DNA from: Balanoglossus misakiensis
Lineage: Eukaryota > Hemichordata
NCBI GenBank assembly: GCA_040954595.2
Contig: CM082594.2
Span: forward strand, 3,782,001-3,846,000
Direction: 5' to 3'
DNA length: 64,000 bases
The translations under genes were made by a program, and so were the position numbers. Below, one piece after another: positions 1 to 13,500 of this stretch; the first letter of the stretch is position 1; each line of letters opens with the position of its first letter. Under the pieces are notes generated by a model that was given only the letters and a program-made list of their open reading frames with translations, was not told the DNA's origin and did not search any database.

Positions 1-3000
1 AGCTCCATTCATAAAGCCATCAATGCACAGCGCAAAGGCGTACTACCTTGCCACCAGACAATATGGGAATCAAGATGGATGACATGACATACAAGTGCGG
101 TCGCTCTTGTTGTCACTCTGCAAAACGGAAATTACAAGCAATCATGGACTTTCACATTTAAGACAGTTATGTTGTCTTGTCAATCACGGCGTACAATGTG
201 ACCCTAGGGACGCTTTGATGGAAAATGAAACTTCTTTAATTCTCTTGCCGAACCATGTCATAGTATTTTATAACAAAGGCGATTTTAAAGATTAAGGTGT
301 GATTTCTCGACAATATCCACTGGGGATAACACGCATAACGCAGTGTGCGTTCAACGAATCATTGGGGATTTAGTCGAACCATGTAGATTGTCGTATATAT
401 ACACCGACACCACTGACTGTACTACAGTGGCATGCATGAGCACGTTTACTCAGCTGCGTGCAATGGCCACCTTCCGAGACAAACTATTGATCTTATTATC
501 TTTGTGACGTCATCGTTTGGAGAAATTCCCAAACGATGCACCACCACGCTGATTTTGAACAGTGCGAATTATTTGACAAAGTGTTTGAAAATCGATGCAA
601 TATTGTGTTGATTGTGAAACGCAATGTGGAGTTTCGGCCTGCTTAATGAAACGTGGGACAACATCCGCTTCTTTGCGGTCTACACGCGTGTGTACACCGG
701 CATAACATGTAATCATTTTCTCGACTCGGTTTATACATGTAGGTACATATCATGCTGTGTTATGTATACCTGAAGCTGGATCAAGAGAGGGCAGCGATGA
801 CTGACCAACATGCTTTAAAGCACAGAGAACTCCAAAAATGATACACTGTGGTCACGTTCCCCTTTAAAGTAGCAAACATGCACCTGGGGAACATATTTTC
901 AAAAATAAGAGAGTCTTCCAAACTTGTTAATCATTCGCTTTATCACAATGAGTGAAGTCTTTGGAGGGAGAAGAAAATATAATGAATAGATTTTTTGTAC
1001 ATGTACGTTGTCGAACCGAAAAGGTTTCAGCTGCGTCATTTCTATTGTGTTTGCGTTGTTGAATGCAAGATTGCCATAAAACTAGCTAAAATGAGGAAAT
1101 TGCCGAAGCCCAACAGCATACAAACAACTGTGTGCTTTTTAATCGAGAGGTTACTTCGTAAAATGAAATTGGCAGATTGTCAGAGGGCCAAATGTTTACT
1201 CACATTTATCTATTATCACGTTCTAATAATCATTTCCTACTAGAACCGCACCTGATTACCCGCTGGCTAAGGACAGTTCTAATCAACATCTTCGCCAATA
1301 ATTGTCATGCTTACACAAAATCAGTTGTGAAGATGTATCGCTGATTAAAATCAATTTTCGTCGATTTAATGTCTTGAAGCAATCTTGGGAGGACTCCAGC
1401 CGACGGAGCCAGGTAAACGGACGCGCGTTGGATAATCTCAGAAGGCAATCCAATTCGTGTTGTTTTTTAAACAATCATTATGCGTCACTTCACTGACATT
1501 TGAACAGATTACATGTTACATCAGTTGATTATGGTCAATTACTGAGTAAATCTAACCGTAAGCTGTGGACACACAAGATTTGCTTGTATAATGGCTGGCG
1601 AATCGACAAAGCAAATGTTACAAACTTGTAAGTTTTCTTTCAACTTCTTGAGTAAAGTTTCACCACGTGATGTAAAAGTGACGTCAAACAAGTGGATGGG
1701 GTTAATACAATTATTTATATAAAGCTACAAACGACAATGAAAAGGAATAAAGCACAGTCCGTCACTTCGTCCATATTTCCTCCGACACTACAAGGACGAC
1801 TTTCGGTCATGCGCATTACATGCACATATTTGTTTCGCTTGATCTGTATCGCAGTACTCTGCTGTGTCAGATAGGAGATACATGTGTTTGTACGACATCA
1901 AAATGTATGATTTTATATTTATGGTGCTGCACAGGGAACCTAAAGTTGTAGCCCCACAATAAGCCCAGTTGGGAGGCATATGTGTTATATAACTTTCTCA
2001 AAACGGCAAAATAATGATCCTTATGCATATCTACATCTAATCGAGTCAGATATATCTTGTCGAAGTAGAGAGCTCTATTTCGATATTGGATATCTTCTTC
2101 GCAAAGATAATACCTGGTCACCAATAGCTAAGAGAGAAACAGTGACCTATTCATGGAAAGGTCAATATCGATTGATTTTTACCCGAGAGAGTAAATACAA
2201 ATGAAGTCCTTACAACCGTAGAGCTTGACATTTCCAAAAGTGAAGAGTATCTTTTTCAGAATTCTACCGTGTGTTTATCTGTACAGTACAACAGTTCTAC
2301 CTACACACCCACAAACACTCACATACATATTTATTGCGTTTTTTGACAAATTTAGAAAATTATTTCTAAGCGGATGAAGGGAGAAAAGCAATTTAGTTGA
2401 GTGTTACCGTGTCATGCTATTTGTAGATTACTCGGATTAATGTGGTAAATGAATACCAAAATAACTGTCTGTCTGTCTGTCTCTCCCTCCCTCCCCCATA
2501 CACTCATCAACTATAGTTGCTCAGGGATAACACGCAATTATGTCGTCTGCCGAGTAGAATCTATTTTTTTCGACTCTTATTTTTTATGATTGGCGATTCG
2601 AATCTGCTGTGAAATATTTTATATCTTCTCTTATCTTCAACAATTCCGTAGTTTATTTTCACGATATGAATTTATATCAAGAAATAAGTTATATTTATTG
2701 CCCAACTTCAAAAGGAATTTTAAGATATATGTGAAGATAATGTTTGTAGCCGGTTCGTTCAACGTAAAATCAACTTAACGATGGGGTGTGACTGTTAATG
2801 CATTTCAGCAATTGACGTGCGCATGATTTCTTCCCGTCTGTGAGTTTCAGCAGTAGAATAACGAGAGGAATACAATTTTGCACAGAATTTTCTTTGTACA
2901 TGTAGATATATTCATTCTAAAGCATTATGATAGAATCACGGTCGTGAGCCAAGCTGCGTATATACATATTGGGTTACAATATTATAATATGGCTTGACTT

Positions 3001-3835
3001 TCAAATTTACAGCACTTGCCCTCACTATTGTTCGATCGCCCGCACACAGTGCATGGACATAACCCAAATCTAAGCATGGGTGTGAATGAGCGATTAACAG
3101 TTCGGAAGTGAATGAATATGCATGCATGTAACACGTATCGTTTAGGATCGCTGACTTGACGAAACTAAAAAATCATTATCGGTATTAAAGAAAACGTAAA
3201 TAGAAATAGGTGACCAAGAAATTGGACAGTGTATAAGAAAAAAATCGGTAATGTTCGATATAGCCGAAAAAGCCCGGGGCACCCCCAGTAGAGTCACGTG
3301 GTGCTGTTGCGTACGACTAATCGTATGTGTGCGTGTGTTGCGATCGCCAACATATGCCACCAGACGGCCATCTCGACAACACTGAGAGAGTCTCGTTTAT
3401 GAAGAGCTCTCGGAACACACACTGCTTCTATTGGCTTCGGATTGATTGGGACGACAGGTGACACGACTCTTAGCCGTAAACTTGTAACTGCTGTTGTAAA
3501 CCCTCGAGTCAAAGAACATGTCTGGTTAATTGATCGGATTTTCATTCTTTTACTCGGTGATGCGGGTTATAAATAGGTATGTATTTTTTTCGGGAAAAAC
3601 TATCGCCAAACGCCAAGATGTTCACATTTTGGCATGATATGCTGGTATCAATTTTGACGCGTCTTCGGGGCGTGCGGGGGCACAACAGAAAGGCGTCGTA
3701 CAATCGGTTGGGAATACAATTCTGTAAGTTGAAGGCGATAGTACACCGGTCAACGATTTTGTACTACGTTCAACCGAGTCGTCAGAGCTACTGCGTAAAG
3801 GAGAAAAACCTAAAATTTTCTCTGTTTTATTCCAG
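1..3835. other. 5' flank of the receptor cyclase gene; no gene recognised
   Basis: No open frame in this stretch resembles a known protein or joins through splice sites. It holds a short TCTG run near 2,466, two TGACGTCA palindromes (505-512 and 1,679-1,686) and otherwise AT-rich unique-looking sequence. The promoter and any 5' untranslated exon of the downstream receptor cyclase probably lie here. A pyrimidine-rich tract ending in TTCCAG at 3,835, eight bases before the start codon, looks like a splice acceptor, so transcription may begin well upstream. Confidence 0.6.
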
Positions 3836-3843
3836 GTGACTTA

Positions 3844-4573
3844 ATGGGACTTAAAAGAATGTCAGAGTCTGGTTCCGGAATGAATATGTTTACGAGATTG
3901 ACCCTACTTTCCGCATTTTCCAGTTTGCTGTTTTCGCATCCAGCGGCGAGTGCAGGTTCTGCGCCGCATATAACTGTGGGACTTCTGTTGCCGATCAACG
4001 GGACTCTGCCGTTTGATGCGCGCCGAGCTCAGCCGGGCATCGATATAGCGTTCGAAGAGGTGCAGCGTCGAGTCGACAGCGGCGAGTACGTCAACTTCAC
4101 CATGTCCTACGTCTGGAAGAACACGGGCACCGAGTGCACGCCGGCTAAGGACTTCGGTCCCGCGGCCGCCGCTGATCTGTACTACAACCACGACGTGGAT
4201 GCGTTCATCGGACCGGGGTGCAGCTGGGCGACCGAACCGACGGCGCGCCTGGCCAAAGTCTGGAACCTGGCCGTGGTGTCCGGCGTCGCCACCGAGCAGG
4301 CGCTGATTCAGAAAGACGTGTACCGAACGCTGACCAGGGTGTCTTACAACTCTGCGTCTTTGTCGAACTTCTACGTCAAGGTGTTTGAGCGATTCGGCTG
4401 GAGGAAAGCCTCGGTCATCGTGGCAGACAACGTGATATGGAAAATCATGGGGAACAGTGTGTTAAACGGGTTCTATGCCTTGGACGACTACACAGTATAC
4501 GGGGTTGATGTCGACGAATCTGCTGATCCTGATTATCAAGAAATCTTAATGGAAGCAACGAAAGAAGCTCGAA
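3844..4573 (+). CDS. Receptor cyclase exon 1: signal peptide and N-terminal ligand-binding lobe
   Basis: Residues 1-243. A hydrophobic stretch ([15 protein letters not shown]) ends in ASA/GSA, a plausible signal-peptidase site. It is followed by the ANF-receptor fold with the [10 protein letters not shown] loop and glycosylation sequons NGT and NFT. Markedly more GC-rich than the surrounding introns. Ends in phase 1 at a GTAAGT donor. Confidence 0.95.
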
Positions 4574-7500
4574 GTAAGTGAATACAGTAGCCTTCAAAAT
4601 ATTTTTTATCAAATGGAGTGGTGCAATAAAGCGTGCTTTGTTCTATAACGAACAACCAACTCCCAAGTTCCACAGGTGGATATACAACCACTGGCAACAA
4701 TTATTAATATCAATCAACGGTGATGTTATTTGACAAAACCGAACGTGAAGGTCAAACCGCAGAATAGACATCATGCTAATATGACTACTTATAAAACCAA
4801 TCTTTAGATAAATTTTTAAACACACAAGAGAAATCCGTTGTCCTAAATCTCAAGGGGTGCAAATAGACCTTGTCAACACGCTGTGATTATAAAGTACACA
4901 TTAACAGACAGTGACGGTCATGTTGTGTCACATATGACCTGTTGCGCGTTAATTGGCCGCCAAGAAAACTGAAATTCAAGATTTCGAAGGGTCCACGTAC
5001 ATTTACTTACAAATGTCAGTGGTCACTGAGAGTTAACTGACTGCCGGTTATTGTGGGAATATTTTTTTCGGATGGCGTGTGTGCACAAAGGATCAGTTAT
5101 GTTTGCAACCTTGAGGTAATGACAGAAAATGATACACTGAGGTCTTTTCTGTTTGGCTTGATGATGTTTTGGGGTCAGGAGGGTGTCAAGTGTATTGACA
5201 ATCGCAGACTCTTCCATGGCCAGCCCTGTTTGTTGTTGACGGGGCGTGAATGGGCGAAATCCATTAACATCGAAGGCGTGTCCTTAATGAAACAGATACA
5301 TGTACATTGTATGTCAATGCCCAAACCAATTCTTACACAAATCTCCAGGATCTGTCAACAGGCGATCACGCCATCATCAAACGTCACATTAGCCAAGTTT
5401 ATATGAGATTTGAATATTCCCAGTGGATGGCTGTAAGCGTTTCATATAGATTTACCGACTTCAAGATCATTGAATACGCTCAATTCATTTGTATGGCTCA
5501 AACAAATCGATGTGTCGCTCAAGTGCCTGTTATACGGTGTCTTTGTTAGGCGGAATGCCAATTTGAATCCAAATATTGTGTTTTTTTCGACCCAATTCCG
5601 AGTCGAAAGTCCTTCAGAGCTTGGCGAATTAACCTTACTGTAGCGATAACCGCCCACTTGACAAGGAACACGATTATACACATTTTGTTCGTCGAGTTTC
5701 GTGGATGAGGCCCTGTTGGATTAAACCGTGGTCACATGTACAGAGCATATCCACTGAGTCGAAAAGTTAATATTATATGATGTGTAACAGGTACATGATT
5801 CATCTCATAAATAATATTTTGAAATATAATCACCATGAGGTTACTGATGAATGAAGTGTATAGTGTGCAAGGCCATATCATCCCATGCAGTCTTTATACC
5901 GCAGTGAGATTCAAATTATTTTCATAAATTTATTTCTCCGCAAGCTTCTAATTAAACTAGAAATTTTAATGGAGGTCTTCACTGTGACATTGATGCCTCC
6001 TTTCATAAAACAATGTCCATTTCGGGTTCGCTACAAATTGTGGTCTAATTTTTGTCGCTTATGATTCATTAGAACCTTTAAGATTTTCTGACAGTCTCCT
6101 CAGTTAATGAACAAAACTCAAACCCAGTCCCTTATTTCCTCAGTTTAGACTTTCCTCATAATTTACCTACTTTCCTAATAATTTTACCTAAACTATATAC
6201 GCACGGTAAATCTATGAGACCAGAAATGTGTAAGAATATCTGATTCACTTAAAAGTATCTGATTACACTTAACTTGAATTCGATATCGGTTGTGACATAA
6301 ATGTGACGTCATCGGTGAAGTCATAGAAAATATGTATGCCAAAGCTGCAGCTGTGTAGGTGATGGCATGCGTGAAATATTAACTGTCATCTTTATCGTTT
6401 ATGTAAAATCTAACCAACATAAGGGTTAAACGTCTGCGTAGTTGATTCAGCACCGTTTATCATACGCCAACGTATCATTCTATGTAACCGTCCAAATGTT
6501 TACCCATTTTGACTTTTCGCGTACCCTGGTGACTGACAGCTGTTGATTTTGGGATAGCTTGATGCTGAACACTAGACAACTCAGGCTTGGAACTTAGAGT
6601 AACGTTTTATATCTTTGCATAATTATGAAAATTCGAATTAGTTCATTTTTATGGCTTTTACATCAATAAACTAGTCAGAAATCTAAGAATCGTTGCATGC
6701 TTAGTCGAACCTTTAACATTTATAAATGGGGTATGACTGCAAAGTGTGCCGACAGGAAAATATGTTTTATTCATCGGAACCATCGATCATTTACTTAGTG
6801 GTGGTTATTACGCGGTATGAGTCCGATTAACCACTTTATCCCATATAAACATCCTGCTGTGAGCTTATCGTGTCAACGTCCCACAGTTTGCGTTTTCACA
6901 TTTGTGCTTTAACAATAAAGTGTATTTTTATTTATCCACTAAAACCATCTTGGTCAATAAAATGGGCGCTTTTTGGACTGGTCGTGAGGAATACTCAGTC
7001 CACATGTAAGTATCGAATTGTCAAGGACGCGCTCGACAGACAGTTCGATAGACAGTACATTCACCGCCCGCTAGCATTTTTTGTGATTTCGTCAAATGAC
7101 TGTTTTGTTGAGAAGAAATGGATCAATCACGAGGTTGCAGTTTGAATGTGCGTGACACGACGCGTTCTCGTGTCTGAAATCGCAATGAGACTTGATACGG
7201 TTGAATTGAGTCATCTTTTAACTATAACCAGCTGAAGATGTACTCTCGCTCTATTCGGCTAATAGAACAAATTGCGTGAAGAGCTATGAAAGAGAATGTT
7301 TTCACTGGCCTCGGGTTACTTTTATTAGTCTACAAAATGGAGAAAACAAGTGAAGGACTGTTAACGTAATCGCTCCTCGGGGACAGATTTTCAGGTGAAA
7401 CGTGCAAATAAGTAAAACTTCCCCATCTGTTGCTATGCATGCACAAGACTGTGTGAGCCGTCCAAATCGAATCTAACACAGGAATTAAAGTTTATAGATT

Positions 7501-10500
7501 CGTGTCGATTTCCCATCCAATTTTGAGCTTCCTATCCTCCAGTGATGAATGTGATCGGGGTTTCACAGCTACGAATGCACAGACACGAGAGTGAAAAAAC
7601 TCGCCAAATGAATAATCGGTCTCTACCAGTCATTCGTTTTGGGCGAGTTTTTAATCTCATATCATACAAACGGGATGGAAGTTTTGTGTGGTTGGAATTG
7701 AACGTTCATTCACTACATATACACATGTACATTAACATAAACAGTGTCTTGCATAAAACATAATTAATGGAAAAGTGGCAGCGAGAGAGATACGTTGTCC
7801 GTTTAAAATACGATGAATGTAATTTTACTTGATAAAAGCCTTTACACGCGTAATTAGTAGTACCTTTAAAATTTGCACTAACAAAGTAATTTTTGTGATT
7901 TTCATGGAACCCGTATTACAAGGACGTCGTGCAACCTTAAGGAAGCGATTGGATTATTTCAATACATCATGCCAGCAACTCTACTAAGGGGAAAATGTCA
8001 GGGGAAACGTCGTAAATTGGTCACAGTAATCAAAACGTTTTGCTGTAAAATTCGAATAATTTCATCGCTAAATGAAAGACTTTCATATGAAACATTTAGC
8101 AGCAAGTTTCTGGAGCACATTATTGTGACACAATACAATATGAAAGTGCCCCTTTTCCTGTTAAGTCGATTCGCGTGATGGCTGAATTGAGAGGTGTACT
8201 TAGCTCACCTGCTAACATAACATTTTATAAAGGTTGATTAGCAAGGCGCATGTTCTTTAAAAAATTCTAAGTTCACTGAGGTTTAGTTTGGTACAATGCA
8301 TTACACTGGTGAATAAACGCATGAAATGTTTTTATCAAAATATTTGTTATGAATAAAGAGCAGTAATCCGAATGCATGCCCACATACAGGGCCAATTGGT
8401 TCATTACAACGGCATATAAAAGCTGTCGGTTTGCACTAATCATACCATATCCATTTCACAGTCACATTGCCGGGCAAATGGAAATACCAGCTTATAGTAG
8501 TGAGGTAATGAAGCATCGTTGGGCGAGCACATAGGTAACTGTGATGATAATTCACTTAGTTGGAGATGGATTAAATTGATTCACGCCGAAGCGAATATAA
8601 CGGATGCAATTTTTATATTACATCTACTTCCGCGTCCACTCGTATTGTTAAACACTTTTTCGTGGACAAAGAACCATTTTGAAACGTTGAAATGGCATTG
8701 AGGGTATCAATGCTGTGATTAAACCGCCAATAAAAAAGCCACGACACGCAGAGAACCAGTTGACCCTATGTATGTTGCGTGGATGAACGCATAGTTTGTT
8801 CTTGGTTTTGGAACAAGCGCAACCCTTCCGCGAGAGGAAAGTTTAATTTTGAACCCCCATCCCCACCCTATAAGTCTTAAACGAACGTTTTGCGAACGTC
8901 TGTGTCTTATACATGACGAGTGTGGAATCATTACTGCTGTGCAAGTAGAGGCAAGTTGTAATTGCAAAATCAAAACTTCTGCATTTGTGATATATAATTT
9001 AATAACTTGCCCATAAAATGTTAATGAAACTTACAAAATACTGTAAGTGCGTGTTACAGCTTAGGCATATAAATGCCCTCCCCCAACTCCACTGAAATTC
9101 GCACGTGAAGTTAACGCAAAGTGTTTAGAGTATCCCCTTTTCGATTCATGAACACATAGCCGCACTCAAATCTTGTCGACTGCACTATTAATCACGGCAA
9201 ATTAAGCAAATTCTATTTCAAGCTGCGCACCGATGGTAAAACCAGAAAACACAATCAAGTTCATTTCTACATCACTTAGGCAACTATGACGCTGAGTGGA
9301 AATACTCGTGGAATTCGGTAAATGGATTTTTCTAAAACGTCCGCTTATTGCTCTGGTGCACTTAATAGACAATCATATTTTACGACTAGTTCACAGCGAT
9401 GACCCAAAATGCGATAAATGCGTGTCCCATTGAGGCAGCGGTGTCGGTTGACTTTGATCTTAAACGGATGGTGTCACATCGATATGTTTTTGGTGAAAGA
9501 TATTTTGAGCAGCGTGTCACATGTTCCACTTGACCTGACGGCAGTAGTACGCGCATTGCACCATTTAACAGTACTCAGCAATGCGTCTCGGCGCCAAGAG
9601 ATACAGATTAGGTCTACACGAATCGTATATTTTCGAAGAAGGAAGTGTCGAATACATCGTTGTAAATGTAATGGGTTATCGAAATATGCACATTGTATGT
9701 TTGATTCAACATTCTAACACACTATAAATAGATAATTTATACATATGCCATATGTTACACTCAAAGTTATTGTACTTTATGCCCACAGGCTAGATACGAA
9801 TCGCAAAAATAGGTCAATGTTCCAATATGTCCTGATAAAGTGTCAATTGATGAGATTACAATGAATGCACCCTTCTTCATTTCCTTTCGAACGTTCTTTA
9901 TTGTTCCCGCCAAGACATATCAGTGAACAAAAGTACAGTTGACCTTCCGATGATATTGTGTACTTCCTGGAAGAACTCCACGCACGATTATCTCTTAAAC
10001 CTAATCTTAGTACACATAATGCCCATTAAAACGTACACATTTGTGGTGACATTTTTATCAACATAGATGTGAGAACTTATTCAACGGTAAATATTTTAGG
10101 TGATCATTGAGATTTATGACAACATATGCTAGGTTTAAGAGATCTTTTGCCCTGAAGATGTGAGCTATGCAACTCTAAACATCCTTGTCCTTCAGTTGTC
10201 AACACCCCAAACTGTAAGCGGCAATGAAATCCATATGCCCAAGTGTAAAGTAGCGACCAGGAATTCACAGAAGCATCTTTTTTTACTTATCTGATCAGCT
10301 ACAATATTTTAAATGGAAAAACATACAGGAAAATGGCTACCACAAAAACTATGTATTGACTTCGATTGATTAATTGATTCATTGACTACGAAAACTACAT
10401 ACTCCATTTCATGCTGCATTCATTCTGGCAGTTACCACATTTGCATATTAACAATTAATTTGCATGCAATACACCTTCCCCTTAAGGACATAACATATAT

Positions 10501-13500
10501 AAATTAATAGCCAGTGGAGGTTACCTGACTATAGATAGGTTTTTTACCCAAAGGTAGAGTCCCTTGTGTGTATATCATTATTGCAAACAGTCAATGTTTA
10601 TCTTTGACAACACTCTGTCTCGATCTTGGCAATGGATGACAGTCCTGGCTTTGAACGCTGGAGACACATTTACGCAATCCCTGAGGCATTGCCGTACCAA
10701 AACTTCAGCTCAAATTGCAATTTACTTTTTACGAGTTGTTAATTTTTTCTCTCCGGAGATTCAATGATTAATCTACCCTGCCCGAAAAAGAATGAATGTT
10801 TCATCTGTGTGGCGAACTTGAACACTGTACTGATGAAGCTTCCATCAAAGGTCGTGTTCTTTATTTCTGAGAAAACGTTAACTAAACCACATTCTATTAT
10901 TAGTCTACCAAGGCAACGTTTTTTCATAAAAGATCGCTGGGAGGGAATGACAGATGAGACAAATGTCAACATCCAATAGACTGTATTTTTATCATCATAA
11001 CTGTTGGTTTTCACGTTGTAATATCTTCTGATTTCTACCCTCATGCAAAGAGTGATTGCTTATTAAATGCCGAAACGCTCAATCACCACAGGTTGCTTTT
11101 TCATATTGTGCTGTCCATTACAGTGTATCAACGGTTAGTGCTTTGGCGTTAAAACATTAACTTCATATCATGTGGGTACCTATCTGTTGTTTTCATAACG
11201 AAGGTTGTTTTAGAAAGCGGCAGCAACAACACGGGACAGTTGACTATTACAAGTTGTTGAGCTTATGAGAACGCTTATAAAACGGCATAGACTTGTCAAT
11301 GTACAAACAAACATGCCTCTCGGTGTATTTTTTCCGATGGATAACAGACATGGGTTTGATAAAGTTAACTAGTACCTGCCGGCGTCGATGGCTGTCACAA
11401 AAGACTAGGTAATCATTGGAACCATGCTCCAAAACCAACACATTCTGCCCAAAGGGACAGGGTAATCCCTTGATGCCGTGAGCAGTGCGAGTATTCGCCG
11501 ATGTCTTTTGCGGAGCAGTGAACAAACGCAGACGCGTTTGTCTACAGATCAGTGTACCAATAATCGAACCGTCGACAAGTCGACATCGAATATGTTTAAA
11601 TCAATCCGTCTTTCAAGAGTCGAGTCTGTACAGCGTCGAGGAGTTTTGATCTTTTGTGATTGGCGATGATCAAAAAATGACGATTTCAGTTTGTTTTTAT
11701 ATTTCTCTTAATAATTAAAATGGTCATCGGTGAGGTAACGGAAATTTGCAGGGGCTGAGAATTGTCATGTATTACATGAAGTAACACAAATTGGCACAGA
11801 CATGGCAACGAACAAAATAATCTGCATGCTGATGTTGTTAGTATATCCGGTAACCCGAGGGACTTTTCTTATCAAAGTTAGCCACAGCCACACAATCGTG
11901 CTTGTTCTCACTTCAACACAAAAACGTGACACGATTACCGGTGAATGACGTAACAGGCTCGGGAGCTCGTGAAATGAACATGGACACATGTCACATTTCA
12001 TAGTCATCACTCACGCAGCGATTCCTTGCAAAGTCGGTTTAATATCTATGGAGAAAAGAAATTAATATTTGAAGTGGCGTACATGTGCGTTGCAAAATTG
12101 ATTCTAATGGAACTTGGCTACTTGGTATCAGTAAAGGGAAGCGACTGAAGTGCAGTCTTTAAATTTGCACAATCTTAAAAGATGCCAGAGATACATCTTG
12201 ACATTTAAGAAGAAACCTAATAATTTCTGCGTGTCCAGTTTTACATCAAGCGAGAAATGGATTTGTTTTAGAGCTGTTTTAACCTGCAATGTATACATAG
12301 TGTAATTTTACTCACAGTGATAAAAGACGTGTGCTGGAGAAACTACATTGTAATGTTTGAGACAGGAACAAAATTAATAGTTACCATACGTCTTATTATT
12401 CAGCAATAATAACATTAACAGTTTTAAATCAAGATGATCAGTAAAACCAGATCTACTTTTCTAATAAATGCTGACGCTGAAATCGAAAAAAAACTTTCTT
12501 AATATGATAAACATGGCTGACACTACTTTACATTTTATTTTTACACATTTTTCACATATCAATTTGTCGATTCAGAAGTTTAATTTTTAAAGGAACTTTA
12601 CCGGTCATTATTCAGTTTTACATATTAAGAAAAATTTCGTCTTTAGTATAATGGCCTAGAGCTACATGTAGAGGTAAATTGAACCGTATTGTGCACAAGT
12701 GCTATACATGTGTTTCATCGAATGTATGTAGGTTACACAAATTATAATCCCTCACGAATTTACCCTAACACTACTTCAAGGGTGATTTTCACGTGCAAGA
12801 GCTATTTTGCGCTGTAAGGCACACGGCTTCCGTGATTAAGTGTCTCCTGTGTTATCTCCTTCAAATGTGATCCAGTTTTATGCTCACACTGCGCCATTCA
12901 GAAAACGTTTAGAATAGCATCCAACCAATTTTGTAGGTTCAAATTGAATCTCACCAGTTTAATACTTAAGCACGTTTCATAGATTAAGTAGTCAGAACTT
13001 GGAGCAATGTTTCTCGTAGCATCTTTCTGATTTTTTCGGACTCTTCCTCATTGTTACTGAATACGATATGGATAATAAAGGCAAAATTAATTATCGTAGA
13101 AGGGTTGAAACGATTTATAATTATAAATTATATGCTTCATTTTTACATATCATCTTAAACTATATCTGGCTATAGGAGGCCTGCGACATACATATCTTTG
13201 GGGGTAAAATGCCGGAAACATTCTTTCCATTCAGATCAGTACGTATTAGTGTTTAACGACAAAGATTAATAATTAAGCATTAACTAGCACTGGTATACGT
13301 GCCGGGTGAAAACGCATTACAAAATTTGCAAAAGCTCGAAGGGACGTTCTTAGGATGGATTAATCTCGCGTGAGTTGATTTTAGTGTCATAATTTCGACT
13401 TCACTCCGATCGTTTCTTTACTTCAAGGCACTGTTCCCCTTTAATGATGGTGCAGGCACAATTTACTCGGCAATACATGTAATAGGACCAAACCCATTTC

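Noticed and set aside
3831-3843. CCAGGTGAC just before the start codon as a splice donor
   Set aside because: The pyrimidine tract before it makes it look like an acceptor (5' UTR intron end); a donor here would skip the signal peptide.
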